Shown here piece after piece: positions 26,701-40,343 of a stretch of DNA of 64,000 nt; the first letter of the stretch is position 1, and every line of letters begins with the position of its first letter. Under the pieces are notes generated by a model. It saw only the letters and a program-made list of their open reading frames with translations, had not been told where the DNA came from and made no database searches. A program made the translations under genes and the position numbers. The DNA comes from Fasciolopsis buskii (taxonomy: Eukaryota; Platyhelminthes; Trematoda; Plagiorchiida; Fasciolidae): NCBI GenBank assembly GCA_008360955.1, contig LUCM01011253.1:227035-291034 (forward strand), read 5' to 3'.

Positions 26701-27115
26701 TACAATTTCTTCTACTCTTTGCATATCTCATGCCATCGTTTAGTGGCCTCTGACTGTCCTCTGAAAAGCGAGACCTGAAGCACCGATTCTGTTGTAATTA
26801 AAGAAGCAAACATCGCAGTTTAAAAACCTGGGAAACTGATTGGATAAGCAGCCTCGTTGGTTTACTGTTCTCACATCGCGCTAGTCGCTTCGTGTATGAC
26901 GATGGAACTTACATTGTGGGTCATGCCTACCAAGCCATTGTCAGAGGCCATTATACTATAACCGGAGTTCAGTGAAGCAAAGAAAAACCAATGTATGTTC
27001 ACAGTTTAGTGAGTGCTTATCGAAACCAATTTTAATAAGATTTCGCTTGATAGACGTGACAAAGTTTGCGCTCCTGTTTAAATGATTTGTCCACCTTTGA
27101 ATAGTTGAAACTCTT
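23746..27115. other. AT-rich stretch between the gypsy RT and integrase relics
   Basis: RNase H and the integrase zinc finger should lie here if the two relics belong to one element, but I could not recognise either. The distance from the RT active site to the integrase core, about 3.4 kb, is roughly twice that in an intact gypsy element. So either insertions lie inside it or these are two separate copies. Only short open frames occur. Confidence 0.4.
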
Positions 27116-27400
27116 TTCATGCCATGCGAACATCTGCACGGCTCGTTTTCGTCACCTGTTCACTTGGAATAACCCGTTTCAGTTTCCTCATTGATTATAT
27201 TCTAGTTCTAGCAATAGGGTAGCAATAAATTATTTGCCATACAAACTGCCGTTTTGGTCAGATATAATCATTAGGCAAAACACTTCAAGCACGGACTAGA
27301 CAAGTCTATCGGAATTTCGCCTGACATGCTCTGCGATCATGGAAGCGGAAATTTTGAAGGTGTTCAAGACAGTAAAATAAATAATTACTTATTATTCGAA
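27116..27400 (+). pseudogene. Decayed Ty3/gypsy integrase core
   Basis: PCEHLHGSFSSPV (27122-27160) aligns with the PWxRLHIDFAGPV start of a gypsy integrase core, with its catalytic Asp replaced. In the same frame, GISPDMLCDHGSGNFEGVQ (27311-27367) aligns with GIPDxLVSDNGxxFxSxxFQ, keeping the second Asp (DHG for DNG). The spacing is 63 codons, against about 53 in intact elements. Stops lie between the blocks, for example TAA just after the first. It shares strand, order and reading frame with the RT relic at 23.3 kb, which supports a single parent element but does not prove it. No chromodomain or LTR was recognised downstream. Confidence 0.5.
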
Positions 27401-27875
27401 ACTAGCAGGTTGCTTTCCGACGAGAAGGTGACTAGTTGTGAAATAAAATTTCGGGATAGATGTATATCGGACCAACAAGCAGCTAAGCACTTGACTGAGC
27501 AAAAATGAAGCAGCGCTTTAGCAGTCCAGTGATTTCACCAAAGCAATCTATGGGGGAACGTGTGAAGTTTCTCTCCGTACTGAATAGTTTTACTTGTGAC
27601 TGAACAGTTAACATTAAATTTTTCAAACTTTCTTTCTGTTAATGAGCATCCATCAAATATAAACACTTGAAACCGTCCTCTTTTTTGTTTTAACACATGT
27701 GCAAGCAAAATGTTTCTATATCCGATACTTTTCCGATGTCCACTTGCTTTTGGCTGCACTGCAAAATTCGTTATACTTGCAAATCTTGTCTAATATGCAA
27801 CGGATATTTTGCCCTGTGGTAAGTGGTTTTTCGCCGGTATTTGGATACATTACCACCTCTGATATTCAATAAATC

Positions 27876-27990
27876 GATGTTGGTCAACCGGGAAACATCG
27901 ATGGGCTGGAACATGGAAGCATTGAGTCCAGATTCTCCCACCGCCGGTCAGCCTTCGCACGTGATAGCCCTCAATTATCCGCGGTCGCAC
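27876..27990 (+). repeat. tRNA-derived SINE-like repeat, family A copy 2
   Basis: Diverged direct copy of 60-172. Shared blocks in order are TTGGTCAA/GTGGTCAA, AAACAT/TAACAT, a GGAAC/TGAAC block, GAGTCC, CCCACCGCC, GTCAGCCTTC/GTCAACTTCC, TAGCC/CAGCC and ATCCGCGG/AACCGCGG. The B box is more damaged here (AGATTCTCC), and the match continues past the tRNA-like head. It lies about 480 bases after the integrase relic. Confidence 0.55.
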
Positions 27991-28863
27991 GTTGGAAATT
28001 TTTAATGAAGAATGCAGGGCAATCCTTTGGACTTTGAAAAGAACTTGGTGAACCACCTTAACTCATTATTGAAGGGATTGCTTCTAAAACTTATTAACTT
28101 AAAAGTAGAGAACAACGAATAATATTAAAACACAACTCTAAGAAATATCATTCATTTTTTATTGGCAGCATTAATATACTGTGAAAAACTTTTATGCCTC
28201 GATCTGCCTCAATTTTCCGCCAAATTCTAAATGGGTACATTTGTTTGTGCACACTATTCGCGTTAGTTGCAATGGTAACCTTCCTACTCTGTGGGCAAAC
28301 GTGATCGAGCAAAATAACACTGCAGCTTACGAAAATAAAAAAGACGGTTTTTGATACAATCTGTTTCGATTAGCATGGATTTATATAAATCATTCATGGT
28401 TCGCCGGTGAAAGCAACACCTGCTACATTGAATATATTGTACCGTATTTGACAATCGACTTTCCAGTGAGTTCATATTTTGCATTTACGATCTACAATCA
28501 AGTAGGGTCATTTTTCCCCAATTGCCAACCAGCTATATCCACGCCTCGATGAGTTCTCGATTTGTGCTTTTATATTTCTCCGAATTTTCCCCGTTTTCAA
28601 CGGCCTGTGTCCCCCCAGTCTGAGACTGTTTTATTTCATCTAACGCTCGTCGACTGCTTGTTTGTCGTGCCATATTTTTCGTCTAATTGCTTTTTAGCCT
28701 TGGCAGTCGAGGGCGTTTCTATTTCCAGCTCTTCACCTTCTACCCTAACGAGTGACAAGCATTTTCTCGGGGGATAAACCAGTTCACCGACACACGGTGC
28801 ATGTGACCAATGTTTGGCTTTGATGCTATCTGACAGATTTTTATGGAAATTAAACATTGTCTG

Positions 28864-28932
28864 CTTGTGTGTGTGCGTATGCAGTTGCGTACGTGTGTGT
28901 GTGTGTGTGTGTGTGCGTGTGCGTGCTTGCGT
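28864..28932 (+). repeat. GT microsatellite
   Basis: An uninterrupted (GT)11 tract at 28893-28914 sits within a longer, interrupted GT/GC/GTAT-rich stretch. Uninterrupted GT tracts of this length are usually polymorphic. Short open frames on either strand here translate the repeat and are not genes. Confidence 0.93.
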
Positions 28933-29177
28933 ATAAAAGTCATCGCTCTTGTGTCAGAGTGAGCATAATAAAAAATATGGCCTCATATGAGAAAAATCAC
29001 TTGTTCGAAATAAGCAAATTATGCTCATGTGAACGAGGCATTTTGGGGCGTGAAAATTAAATCTACGTGGGAAGGCTTTCCACCACAAATATTTCCCCAT
29101 TCATTGATTCAGTGAAATGAACGATAAAAAACCGAATCAATGCCAACATTCACCAGGAAACCGGGATCTGGAAAATC

Positions 29178-29256
29178 CGAGGTTAGCTCAGTTTGAAAGA
29201 GCAGTCGGTTTTTGTCAAGCTTATCCCGAACGGTGAAGTTGTCGAATGCTGAATGT
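29178..29256 (+). repeat. tRNA-like element (SINE head or tRNA pseudogene)
   Basis: A textbook tRNA D arm and A box (GGTTAGCTCAGTTTGAAAGA, continuing GCA) starts at 29181. A damaged B box (GTTGTCGAATGCTG) follows about 55 bases later, the right spacing for a tRNA. Acceptor and anticodon stems cannot be drawn convincingly. No second copy was seen in the window, so a SINE and a lone tRNA pseudogene are equally possible. Confidence 0.4.
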
Positions 29257-29764
29257 TACTACTAATAACCATCAGATGAATTCAATAAAACTATTAATCG
29301 TTCGTAATTCCTGGTAGACCACAACGGGAAACAATAATTTTTCTAGGAGCCAAAGGTATCCGAACAGGAGAACCGAACGGTTGATCGTGCACAAAGCATA
29401 TCAAAATATGGCGAAGCACTCTAAATGACCAGTTAGTAAGTACGCTGTGGCCGATAACTTCTGGAACTTCTCTTAATAGCCTAACAAGAATTGAATTTTC
29501 TTAAGTAATTTACCCAAAGGTTTCATCATAAAATGGAGTAATAAAGAAGCTGGTTAAGTGCAACTCATTAACTAGCCAACTGCGACCCAAAAGAAGGGTT
29601 AGAAAAAAGTTAGTTCAGATTACACGAATGGACATAATAGAGAACAAGCACATAAGTCCAATTATTTTTTGAAACGATTCTCCATTCAGTGCCAGCATTT
29701 AACATTCCGGTGAAAATCGTGGAAGTGCTGTACGTTTGTTTCTTCCGTGTCAGGCATGCCAATC

Positions 29765-29852
29765 AGTATGCCCGAAATTAAGAACCAAACTCCAGACGAA
29801 CGACTTCGAGTCGAACGCCTAAGGCATTACGACAGCAGGACTGATTCTCAAC
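29765..29852 (-). repeat. tRNA-derived SINE-like repeat, family B copy 2
   Basis: Read on the minus strand, this copy matches 4732-4825 through TTGAGAA, GTCGTAATGCC, AGGCGTTCGACTC and CGTTCGTCTG. It keeps G at CpG positions where the other copy has A, so it is the less decayed of the two over this core. Its B-box region (TTAATTTCGGG) is more damaged. Confidence 0.5.
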
Positions 29853-32800
29853 GGTTCATCAAAACTTAACATTAGATGATGTGAAAGTCACATCTGAGAC
29901 TGGATTTTGCAGATCAAAGAAGCACCAGACTAGCTAATCCCAGGTGGGGGTGAACGTTTCTGTAGAAAGCAAGGAGATTTACCCAAAACCGTGAAGTGAT
30001 TGGCTGCTGCATGCATTTTTGAATTAAATCGTTTTAATGTTACGTTTCAGGTGCTTCCTAACAGCGATGAGGCAACTCTCCATTTCTTCCATGCTTTTCG
30101 ATAACAAGCTGGATGCTGACACTACATGACCAATGATTTAAAAAGTGACATCTGGTTATGATTGATGTGATTAATTAGGACATATTGAGAAGTAGACTGT
30201 TTAGTCTGTCAATTACTCTTTCCGTCGGCAGGCCGCCAAGGCAAATTTTGTTCTTACTGACTCCCTTTGAACGGAAATTAGGGGTTGCCCACATGAATCA
30301 TTTTTGCTTCACCAGTACGTAATTGACGATATCTGACCCCTCTCGACTTCAGATCAGTGATAGCACGCTGTGGTCCAAATCACTCACCCACTTCCAAGAG
30401 ACGATTTGTTTTCACGAGTGTCAATTTTGGTCATATTGCTTCTTAAAAGAACTTGGTTAAGCCAGGTTACATGGTACTCCGGAATGAGATTAGGTAGTCG
30501 TTTTGTGTTACGTCCAGGTGCCAATGATGTGGAATAAATGGTAGGTACAAGCTGAGACCCCATCCAGGGGAAGTTCGCATTTGATCTGCAATCAGAAAAC
30601 AGGTCTAGGGAGTTGGTTAAAGCTTAGCTAATCAAAGTAATAGGCATTACTCATACAACTTATAACTTACTCCTTTGGTTGATGTGTCTCCCTTAAATGT
30701 ATTGACACACAGGTATTCTTTCTGTTGATCCGACATTGTGCTGAATAACCTAGTGGAGACATATGCTTCTTGGAATATCTTTTTTGATTTTAGCCAACCT
30801 TTTGTCCACTTCGCCCATGAAACAAATTATTATTGTCACGTTAACGACGCCTTTCATAAACACCTTCTGCACTCCATCGGGACCAAATGATGATAGCATT
30901 TATATTGATTACTTCACCCTATGCATGGTTTTCTACGCGGTCAGATACTTTCATGCTCTTCATAGTCAGACAATAACCAAATATCCCAAGATGATCTCAT
31001 GTCACGTGATCACACGAATGTACAACTACATCTCGATTCATGTAAAAACGCTCATTTTCGTGTAACATGTATTCGGTCGAACTAGTAGCTCACTGAAATT
31101 CAAAAACTGAATAAATCCAAACAACCAGCAAAAAATATCCACTAAACATCAAACTTCTGCGATTGTTAAACGGTTAGTAGCATTAAAGCAATAGACTGTG
31201 GACTTCAAATGAAAAGTTTAGAAACAGTTGCCACATGGATTGAAGCCCGTTTGATTTGTCTCTCGCATAATGCATCCTAACAGAGTTAATGATACATATG
31301 TGTAGTGTGTTTACTGTGGACAATGCTATGCAGCACCGCAAATGTATGGTCTCACTATCACCGGTTCCCTTATTCAATCCGAAGAACGTTTTCAGTATCT
31401 GATACTAGAGATAACACACGTGTGATTTTTACCTTGATTCGTCATTGGTGATTCTGGTTACGCATGGAGAAGACGATTCACGTCAACATGATTATTGCAA
31501 TGTCAGACCTATTTTGACTACACGTGGTTTCATATCATTCATTCAGCTCAACGTTAGCCAGTCTTCAAAACGAGACGGCTTTAGGATGTGACCCTTAGGC
31601 TACAGACATCTTGGGAAAATAATAAAAAATAATACAGTCATGCATTTTTAGCACACTTTTCCCGAGATGTTTGATAGCAAATACGATCCTACCTAACAGT
31701 GGCTGAGGGCTGTAGACAAGACTGCTGTGAAATTAGCCAATGAACAGCCTCTGGGGCCGCGCAGTAACACAGCCAGATTATCAACTGCAGTTTACGGTAC
31801 TTTAGCCACAAAGGCGGACGTAGTATTTTATGGTTAACAGATGCCGTGAGTAATAACCGAAAACTTGCCTTTGACTTGCCAATCTGTTTTTTCATTCATT
31901 TGACTATTCGTGTTTTCTGTTCGCCACCGAATGACGACTAAGCACACCGTGCTCCTATTCTCAAATAGGATTGCTGGACAATAAAATTCATGTCCCGTCA
32001 GAGGACTTCTCCTGATTTAGATCGTAAGGAAAGGAAGCAAAATTAGCTCTGCATATACTAATCAGTCGTCTTACAACTGGCCAAGATGACTGTCATTCGT
32101 GGTCTGTGCTAATGTTTACTAGGTACACTGTGAAATCTCAAATCTGTCAAACACCTCAGAAAACGGAATTCTTATCCATACATATGAGTTGAGGTTTGAA
32201 AACAATCATTTTTACATTAAAACGGCGAATTTCATTATCACCAGCATGATCGGTTTTGTGAAGGACAGGCAGTGTGGCAGCGCAGTGCTGAATTACGTCA
32301 AGTTGAAGTGGAGCTACAAGTCGACCGTTGATCACAATCATTCTTCGAAATTCAATGGAATTTTAAGAGACTTTATGACGACAGGCTCATTTGAATGATG
32401 CGAGAGTACCAAGCAAGTCTACGGCCCACGCTCAAAACGTTTTATTTGACGATCAGTTTGCGATAATGACATCTTCGCCTTTAGATTTATATTTGTGACT
32501 TTTAGTGATTTTATTCCTGCTAACGATTACCCACTATTCAGTTTTGGGTCGGGTCGAGTCACCACTAATTGTATTGCCCGTCATTAAATCATGGTTTCAT
32601 AAATATTTACTGCTTGATCCTTGGTAGTCCAAAATTCATCCCCTTTCAGCTCACAGACAATTCACGTCTACAGATGGGAGTAACCGTTGTCTCCAAAAAG
32701 TTCTTCCTCGTAATAGAACTTTTGCAGTTCGTAGCATCAAGGTCTGCTCCCGGGTGGCTCACAACATCACCGGAAGCAAAACTGGGTGTGGATCCGCGTG

Positions 32801-35800
32801 AATTCAACATTGGAAGAATCCACAGGAAACAATTATTCTGAGCTGTTCATAAAGCAGACGTGTCTTTTACAGAAAGTACAGTACTGGCTCAAGAAATACT
32901 AATGCAACAAATGGCTACTGCTAATAACCCAAGGATATGGACTACCAGTAAGCACAAGAATGACTCCAACAGATGAAGGACGTGTTGGTTTATTTGCAAC
33001 TCATGTGCTCATACATAAATTGCGATGCATCCTGGTTGCCGGAATATTTTCGGGCCAATAGCGTTCGTAGGGAGTTTGGACAATACGTCCGAATGTCTCC
33101 AAGATTCTGATTGGATGGTTGTGTTCAGACTACACCGATGCTGTATCGCAGTGTGTCATTAGTCATTATTAGTTAGTCAAGCCAGTTCGGAAAATGATTT
33201 GCGGAATTTTAGTCGCATTTCGGTATTTCTCAACAATGGAGGTTGCCAACCTACATTCATTTTGGTATTACCATTGAACAAATAGTAACTGGTCGATATG
33301 AGCGACTGTTCAAACGATGGACCAGCACAAGTCCACTGGTTGCCGCATTTAGGCTTCGGGTCTTGTGCCACGATTTTTAGGTCGATGTGTTTATGGCAAC
33401 CTAGCTGGAAGACTGTACAATGCAGCAATTTGCACCGATTTGTGAAAAATTTAACCACCATCTAGCAAGATCGATTTAATTATCTCTCAATATTCCTCGA
33501 GTTCACTGTCACCCATAAGCAAATAATAATTTTTTTAGGAAAATGCTGCTCGAAGCAATCAAATTAAAAGCTCCGTGTGCCAAGTTTTATGTGCCAATGA
33601 GATCTGAGCGGCTAATGTACGTCCGACAAGTCCGGTTTTCTCGGCACGCGTTCCACTGCATTTTTTCGTACACTCGTTCGAAAAGTGTAGGTATTATTTA
33701 TGTTTTCGATCTAATCAGTTGAGTTTCGAAAACTGTGACACCGGGTTTGGGATTATTCGACCAGATAACATTCCGATCAACAACAACAATAGCAGCATTC
33801 AAATGCGGCCCGTGGATAAAATTGTGCTGATTTATGGTACAAATTTAGGATCAATTCTGAGGACGAACCAGTGGATAGACCCATTTTTTCGGGTAGATTT
33901 GACTGCCACTGGACAAACATTTTACAGCGTTGACGCTGAACGCTTCCTAACACGACAGATCCGGTGTGAAAATGGATGATTTTAGTTTGTACGCACCTCC
34001 GCTTCTAAATTTTCTTTGTGTTTTTATTCTTAAATGAAAAGTAAGCAAAAAATATCATGATGTATTCCGTAGATTAAAAGTCCGATTCCGTTGGTTTCGA
34101 GGCCTTTCACAACTCAAGAGTCGTGCGTCAAAAATGAAATCCCGTTCGCAGCTGAACCAGGATCTGGCTCCTGTCTTGGAACTTCGGTGGACACGCGCCG
34201 AACAGCAGTGACTGAACTGTTAAAAAATGCGAATTGTTTCAACAGACTATGATTTTTTTGGAAATTCAACTGCTAAGATAAAAGCAAAACGCTTATTGGT
34301 GTACCTTAAATTTAAATTCGCGATCTGTATGCTAAAGCAAAAATCATGCTAAAATCAAACGGTGGCAGGGTAGTGTCGGTGGAAAATAAATTCCAATTTA
34401 AATTGGATGAAACTAGCTGAGATTGATCATTCGGCACTTATAGGTTTCCTCTGATATCAGAAGACAATTGATTCACTGCGGGAATCAAAGCAAGCTACCT
34501 TCTGACTCGATCTCGGTAATGGACTCAAAAAATATTGCACTCACGTGCAACGTGATTCTGGTTTGCTCAAGAGCGAAAGTTTGGGTTCCGTTGACAAGAT
34601 AGGCAGACACGTGTTCGTCGGTTCTTCTGCTCCGACTCAAGCTGCTTCTTGCTTTCGTAGATTTTGGAATATTCTGTTACATGGATCTCCTTTTCATCTC
34701 TTTGTTTGCGTAATGCACTTCCTGTGTATATGAACCCGAAACCCCGCATCACTTTCTTTGTTGTCTGACGCTTACACTAGTCGTGTTTTTCTCTGTCTTC
34801 AGTGGATTTCGCCGATTCATCGTAGCGGAAAGTAAGGGCTGACTGCACACATTCCCATCTTCCTTGCACGTTTGGAGCCATCATTCTGTTTACTAAAACA
34901 GTTATTCCTTTCCCTATTTCACCGGATGTTCGGGGGTAGTGCAAACCAGCAAGATGTTAATGCCTCCAGCCTCGGGTTATATGTGACTGGACGGCTTATA
35001 TTATATAGTCATTATTTTTTCTATTGATTGTACACGTGATCCATAGCAGACCATATGCATGAAACGAACTTCTTCCGTATCAAGCTCACAAGCACAACCG
35101 CTGACTGTCCCTATTTGACTGCAAGGTTTTCCCACTGGTAAGCTGAATATAATTGAATAGTTTTTTACACAAAATTGTAGCCTGGGATGGTGCGAGTGTA
35201 CTCATTTCACACGTTCGTCTTGAACATCCGTGCGTTCTCATTTTCCATTTCAGATTCACCAAGTTTTATTGGAACGGAGAGAAACTTCTTCGGTAGTTTT
35301 TTTAAAAACCCGACGATTTGCACTTGTATTGCTGTCCAGTAATCATTCGCTAAGCATAACAAAAATTCATTTGTTAGTTTAGAAGCGGTTTACTCAGACG
35401 TTTCGACAAATATCGGATATCTAGAGAAAATTTTGCCCATTGGCACTAAGCTCAAATTTCGAGCACAGCCAATTTCCGCACTTAATTTACTATCGCCCAA
35501 GACTGAAATTATAACAAGCAATCCAGCGTGTCGGTGCTGTCTTGTTCACTATGGGAACTGCGTAGAACAGACGAGTTTTCAGCTTACAAATATACCGAAT
35601 TCAGGTTGTGTTAGAAGGACACAAATTCGAAGACGTGATGCAGACTCATTTGCAATCTGTCCTTTTCGTGGTTCTTCCGACTGCCGGGTAATCAAATTTA
35701 TATACATGTATACAATACACTTCGATTTTGCAGCCAAAATGCTTTAGGTTTGTTTATTACCTCCCAGTTGCATCCAGCCAAAAGGCGAAATAAAAACGAA

Positions 35801-38800
35801 AAAACGTGGTAGGTCGTAGAATGATAACTTGAGTATGCATGCAGAATGGGGAATATTTAGACCACATGAACACCACTGATTGCAACATTCAGCAATATAA
35901 CCTACTGGCCTCAACCATCCCTTGTGGCGACCCCACATACGTCAACCCGACTGTCTAAGTGAACCTAAAACAGCCAGTTCAGGGGTTAGTTGTTCATTAC
36001 TTTTCGAGATGTTCAGGTGCACCACACTGTTTCCAACGTAGGCTTATGTATGCGAATAAATAAACATTATCAAAGTTTCTGTTAAATTCAACCCTGATAT
36101 GGATTCTGCACACGTATTTGTGTGACCATTTAAAAGGATGAACCATGTATATAAAAATCGACAGATAGAGTAAGGCAATTATCTTCTTGTGGTAAGCAAT
36201 CTAATTTGACCAGAAAAAAATAACTCCTCTTTTATTATTGCTCCCCTAAAATCTGTGAAATTAATGCTGCACGAGATACTTAAGCCAGGACCAGTTTAAA
36301 TGAAGCAATTTTGAGTTGTGCACATTAAGCAAAATGCTATCCAGGACGAGGTCCAACGATCTGTCTTCGAAAAAAAAACTGCACGCTGCAGCTTCCTGCC
36401 TTCATTGTTTCTTATCATGAGCCATAGACTGCTAGCTCAGACGTAACTGTACCTGATGACTAACACGTTACGTATGCTGTTCACTCCTCCGAGCAAATCG
36501 GCAAAGAATAAATAACACTTTTGTGGTTTTCAACCATTAATTGTACAGCATTTTTTCTGTTAGCTTCATGCGCCATTGTACTTTGATTATTCTTGTTTCT
36601 AGGGCTGTTGCAATTATTTAACCCTTACCAAGCCAAATAGGCCGCATTCGCCCACACAATGCGTAAGTTATCACATATCGGCCAGGATGCCATATTCGAT
36701 TTTTTCATTCTGAACACGGACTGCGTTCCAAATTCAGACACCGTTTGATTAAATAAATTTAATCTCCCAATAACTGACAAACATAGACCGCACACGTTCA
36801 ACTTGGTTTCGGATGGCCTTATCACTTCATTTTTGTACAAACTGACTTCCCACTTCCTTCTTTTGGATTTCAGAAGTATATTCAAATTAGGAGACGGTTT
36901 CAAATAAACATTAATTCAGACGAGTGGTAATTCGTGTTCGAGAATGCTAAATATCCTTGTTCATATCTGCTTCAGGCCGTTTGCATTTATTTTCCTTCCC
37001 ATTACTACCTACTGATGGTGTACTTTTATGCAGTTTCGCACTGTTTTGCATGCTGACATTCCCATCCATGCATTTCCATTGGACTTGGTGTTCGCATTTC
37101 ACTGCACGCGGTGATCGCCATCAGAAGCTATCCGTATTCCGGCTGGATATTTTATAAAATGGAATTGCGCAATGGAACATCTCAAAAATCACATGTGCTT
37201 GATGGAGCTATAAAGTAACTGCTGAAACACGACAAATTTCACGGTTATTTCCGCTCCCCGATTGAGTGTAATCCCGGACTGTCCACACGTTCGGATGGTG
37301 CAATTCCGAGGAATATTTGCCCCTTCATTCCCATGCATAGGACTTTTAAAAACAAATGATTATGGTTCATGAACTCAGCAGCATGTCCTGCAGTAAAATC
37401 GGATTGTTCTGTATGAAATTGTGACGTAATTAGTCAAAATCAAATGATAAAAACTGCCAGCCACATACATGTTCCCTCGGATAAGAACATAATGTTCTTA
37501 TTAGTAACGGTTACATTAGTCCTCACACAGGCAAGCATCTACAAAAAACTGTACAGAAATTCCGTTACCAACCTAGCAGACCATGCATTCCGCCTCGTTG
37601 TTATTCCCCAGAGGTAGGTTCCAGTGGCTACTACCGAATGAGAACTAATGCAAAAAGCAAAGCATAATAACTGGCCACATCCCCAGGAAGAAGGTTTCAG
37701 AATAGTGACGGGCTATCTGTTTCTACCAGAGTCAATGGTTTTGCCATTTCTTATGTGGTTCCGTTTTTTCTCCGAAAGTCGCACACCATGGCAATAAACT
37801 AATGCACCGTCGATTTTTTAGTTTACGTCGAGTGCTCAGAAAAAAAGTCGACAATTTATTTCTTTCCATTTTTCACGGCAACAAAACATACTAAAGCAGA
37901 TGCAATAACGTACTAAAAATAGTCGCTTCACTGGCTTATTTCCATCGTTCGCCGGTAGAGAATGAAGTAACTTATTCACCACCGAAACAGTTGGTGATAC
38001 ACTTAGAACGGTTCTGGAACTTCAAGTCACTAAAAATAAATGTTCGTCTTTAAGGTTTCCACTAGAACTTTTCAGTAGGGTTTTCGTACAGCATAGATTA
38101 GAATGATTATCAAATTCCAGTGGTGAATGCGAGGCACGTGACACAGATGATTCTGTGGAAAACTGTAGGTGATCAAAAATGCTCACACGTGATCACTTCA
38201 GTCAGGACCTGATTTGTACAAATTATGTTTGCCCTGATGGTTTCTCCACACTTTGATCAATTTTGTGTGAAAAAATCATTTACTGGATTGTGCTGCTTAT
38301 TTAAGTGTCACATTCACATGGAGCTAAAAGTTACGGAAATCTAAGCAAGTCAGTCACCTGGACACTCAACATTCTGGTCAAAACTCCAAATGAAAACCTG
38401 TGTAATGCCAATTAAGATGTTTTTTTCATTTTACGTTTATTTTTTTATTCAGGATAATCTCCATGGTCAAAAGACATGCCGAAAATGAGATATAAGTAGG
38501 AACTACTCAGGTTTGACTCAGATGGTTTACTCCGCTGTGAAGTACAAAAAGATTGTGGGTTGCCTGAGTTTCGGGAATCGAAAGCGTTCCAGACCTTTGG
38601 ATTCCAGGAAGCAATTTAAGAATGAACTGATGAAATGACAGACCGGACCCCAGAATGCACGAAGAACCGGAGAAGGTTATTAAAAGGAAGACTACTAAAG
38701 TGAGTTTTAACGAACATGAAAACCAACGTAAATGGAGTAAGAAAGGGATGGTAAAACAGCTGCTGGCCGATGGGCAAGTGTATCCAGATTTGAGTTCAGA

Positions 38801-40343
38801 GCGAGATTACTGACCGACCGAACGGCCTTTCTTTGAACCCAATCAAGAGGAAGGTACATAAAAGAAGCTCTGTCTCACATGTGGCTGTACTTTTTACATG
38901 TCAGACGGATTTAAGCTCAGAACGGAAGAAAGTGTGTAAGTGCGGAAGATTATTAGGTACGACACAGAAAACCAACATTTTGTATAGCGAGAGAATCAGG
39001 CTTTGAAAAATGAAGAGCAAAAAGAAGAATTTATAGATAAATTCAACAATGCATGTGACTCCGTGGAAATTCAGTTGTTAATAATAAGTTGCTTGAGTGA
39101 AATTTAAACAAGAGGAGTCTAAGCAGCAGTGATACAGGCACTGTTGATAGAATTCCTTGTAGAGATGAGTTCGAGACCAGATGTGTGCTTTATCGAAAAT
39201 AGTAGTAGCTTTCAGAGTAGGAAAGAAGTCAATTCAGTTTGGCTTCATCGAGAAAATGCGGTTTAAAGATGTACACCTTCAGGAACAGCCACAAAAATAC
39301 TAGAATTAGATTTAGAAACTTTAATGGTTTGAAGCGTAACAGCAGGGAAAGTCACGAGCAGCACTCCGATCAGCAGAATCGTGTACACAAAAGGTATTGT
39401 TACGGGGTTGTAAAAAACGCAAGATTAAAATGGAACAACGGTCTTTTGAATTCAGAGTAATCGGGAAAATTATGCTATAGATTAGGCATAAATATGGTGC
39501 TGTGAATATGATCAATGGGGTTTGCTTGGTCTTCAAGACTATTGGCAATGGGTATAGAAAAATTAACCGGATGATAATGTTCAGTTATTACGACGAAAGT
39601 CGCAAAAACGCATCGCGTGGTGGAAATGTTTGACGGTTGAATCGGCCAGTCAGTGTTATGGACGTTGAAATAACGGGGGATGGTAATTTGGCACCTGGAT
39701 CCGTTGAAATTATTGTTTCAGTGACTGAAAATAGTTTTAAAAACAGATTTTATGCTGTTTAGAGTAGCGATAAAGGCCTTGATAGATATCAGTATGAGGA
39801 CAAAGCTGTCTAATATCTAATTGGTGGACTCTTGGTTGAAAACCGATACCGTTAGTGTCGTTACGAACAAATTCGTGCTGAATAATTTATTTAGGAGACG
39901 AACTTTCAAACCACTGGTATGGTGGATTTTGTAGCATTATTCATACTACAGTAACAGCTCGTCCGATCGGATACCAGATGTGTCACTAATAAAACGACGC
40001 ACCCAAAAGGATGACGGTCCAAGTCTAAGCTAATAATTAATGAATGGGTGGTCCCAAAACACCAAATTCAGTCCTGGTAACTAGTATGTATGAAGTACGA
40101 CAGACCGTCAGTCAAAATAAAGTTAACCAAACGGTACAAATATCAGTGCGAAAAAGGAACAAATGACATCGTCAAAATTTCAGTTTAGAAAAACCCATTG
40201 AGCAATGCAAAATCCGCAGGCAAATGTTTGTCTACTGGGTGCATTAACTGAAAAAACCGATGGGACAAGAACCATTGAAATTCATCTAGCTGTTCGGATT
40301 GCATTTGATGCTTTTCTGTCATTTCTTCTGAGGAAAAATAACG
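29853..40343. other. About 10.5 kb with no recognisable gene
   Basis: Open frames are 104 codons or shorter and none carries a motif I know. The frame at 33719-33979 (86 codons, plus strand) and the Cys-containing frame at 35433-35747 (104 codons, plus strand) read as mixed sequence but stay unassigned. From about 38.5 to 39.9 kb the plus strand is conspicuously purine-rich. Within it a plus-strand frame at about 38890-39108, broken by two in-frame stops, has a Cys-x-x-Cys-x-Cys cluster followed by a Lys/Glu-rich helix-like segment. It could be a decayed coding region of unknown origin. Confidence 0.4.

Noticed and set aside
28636..29060. Overlapping open frames on both strands around the GT tract
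   Set aside because: They translate the microsatellite (Val/Cys or His/Thr alternation) and are not genes.
29853..38440. LTR-like termini and further gypsy motifs on the minus strand near 30.3-30.6 kb
   Set aside because: No conserved block could be read in any frame and no direct terminal repeat was found.
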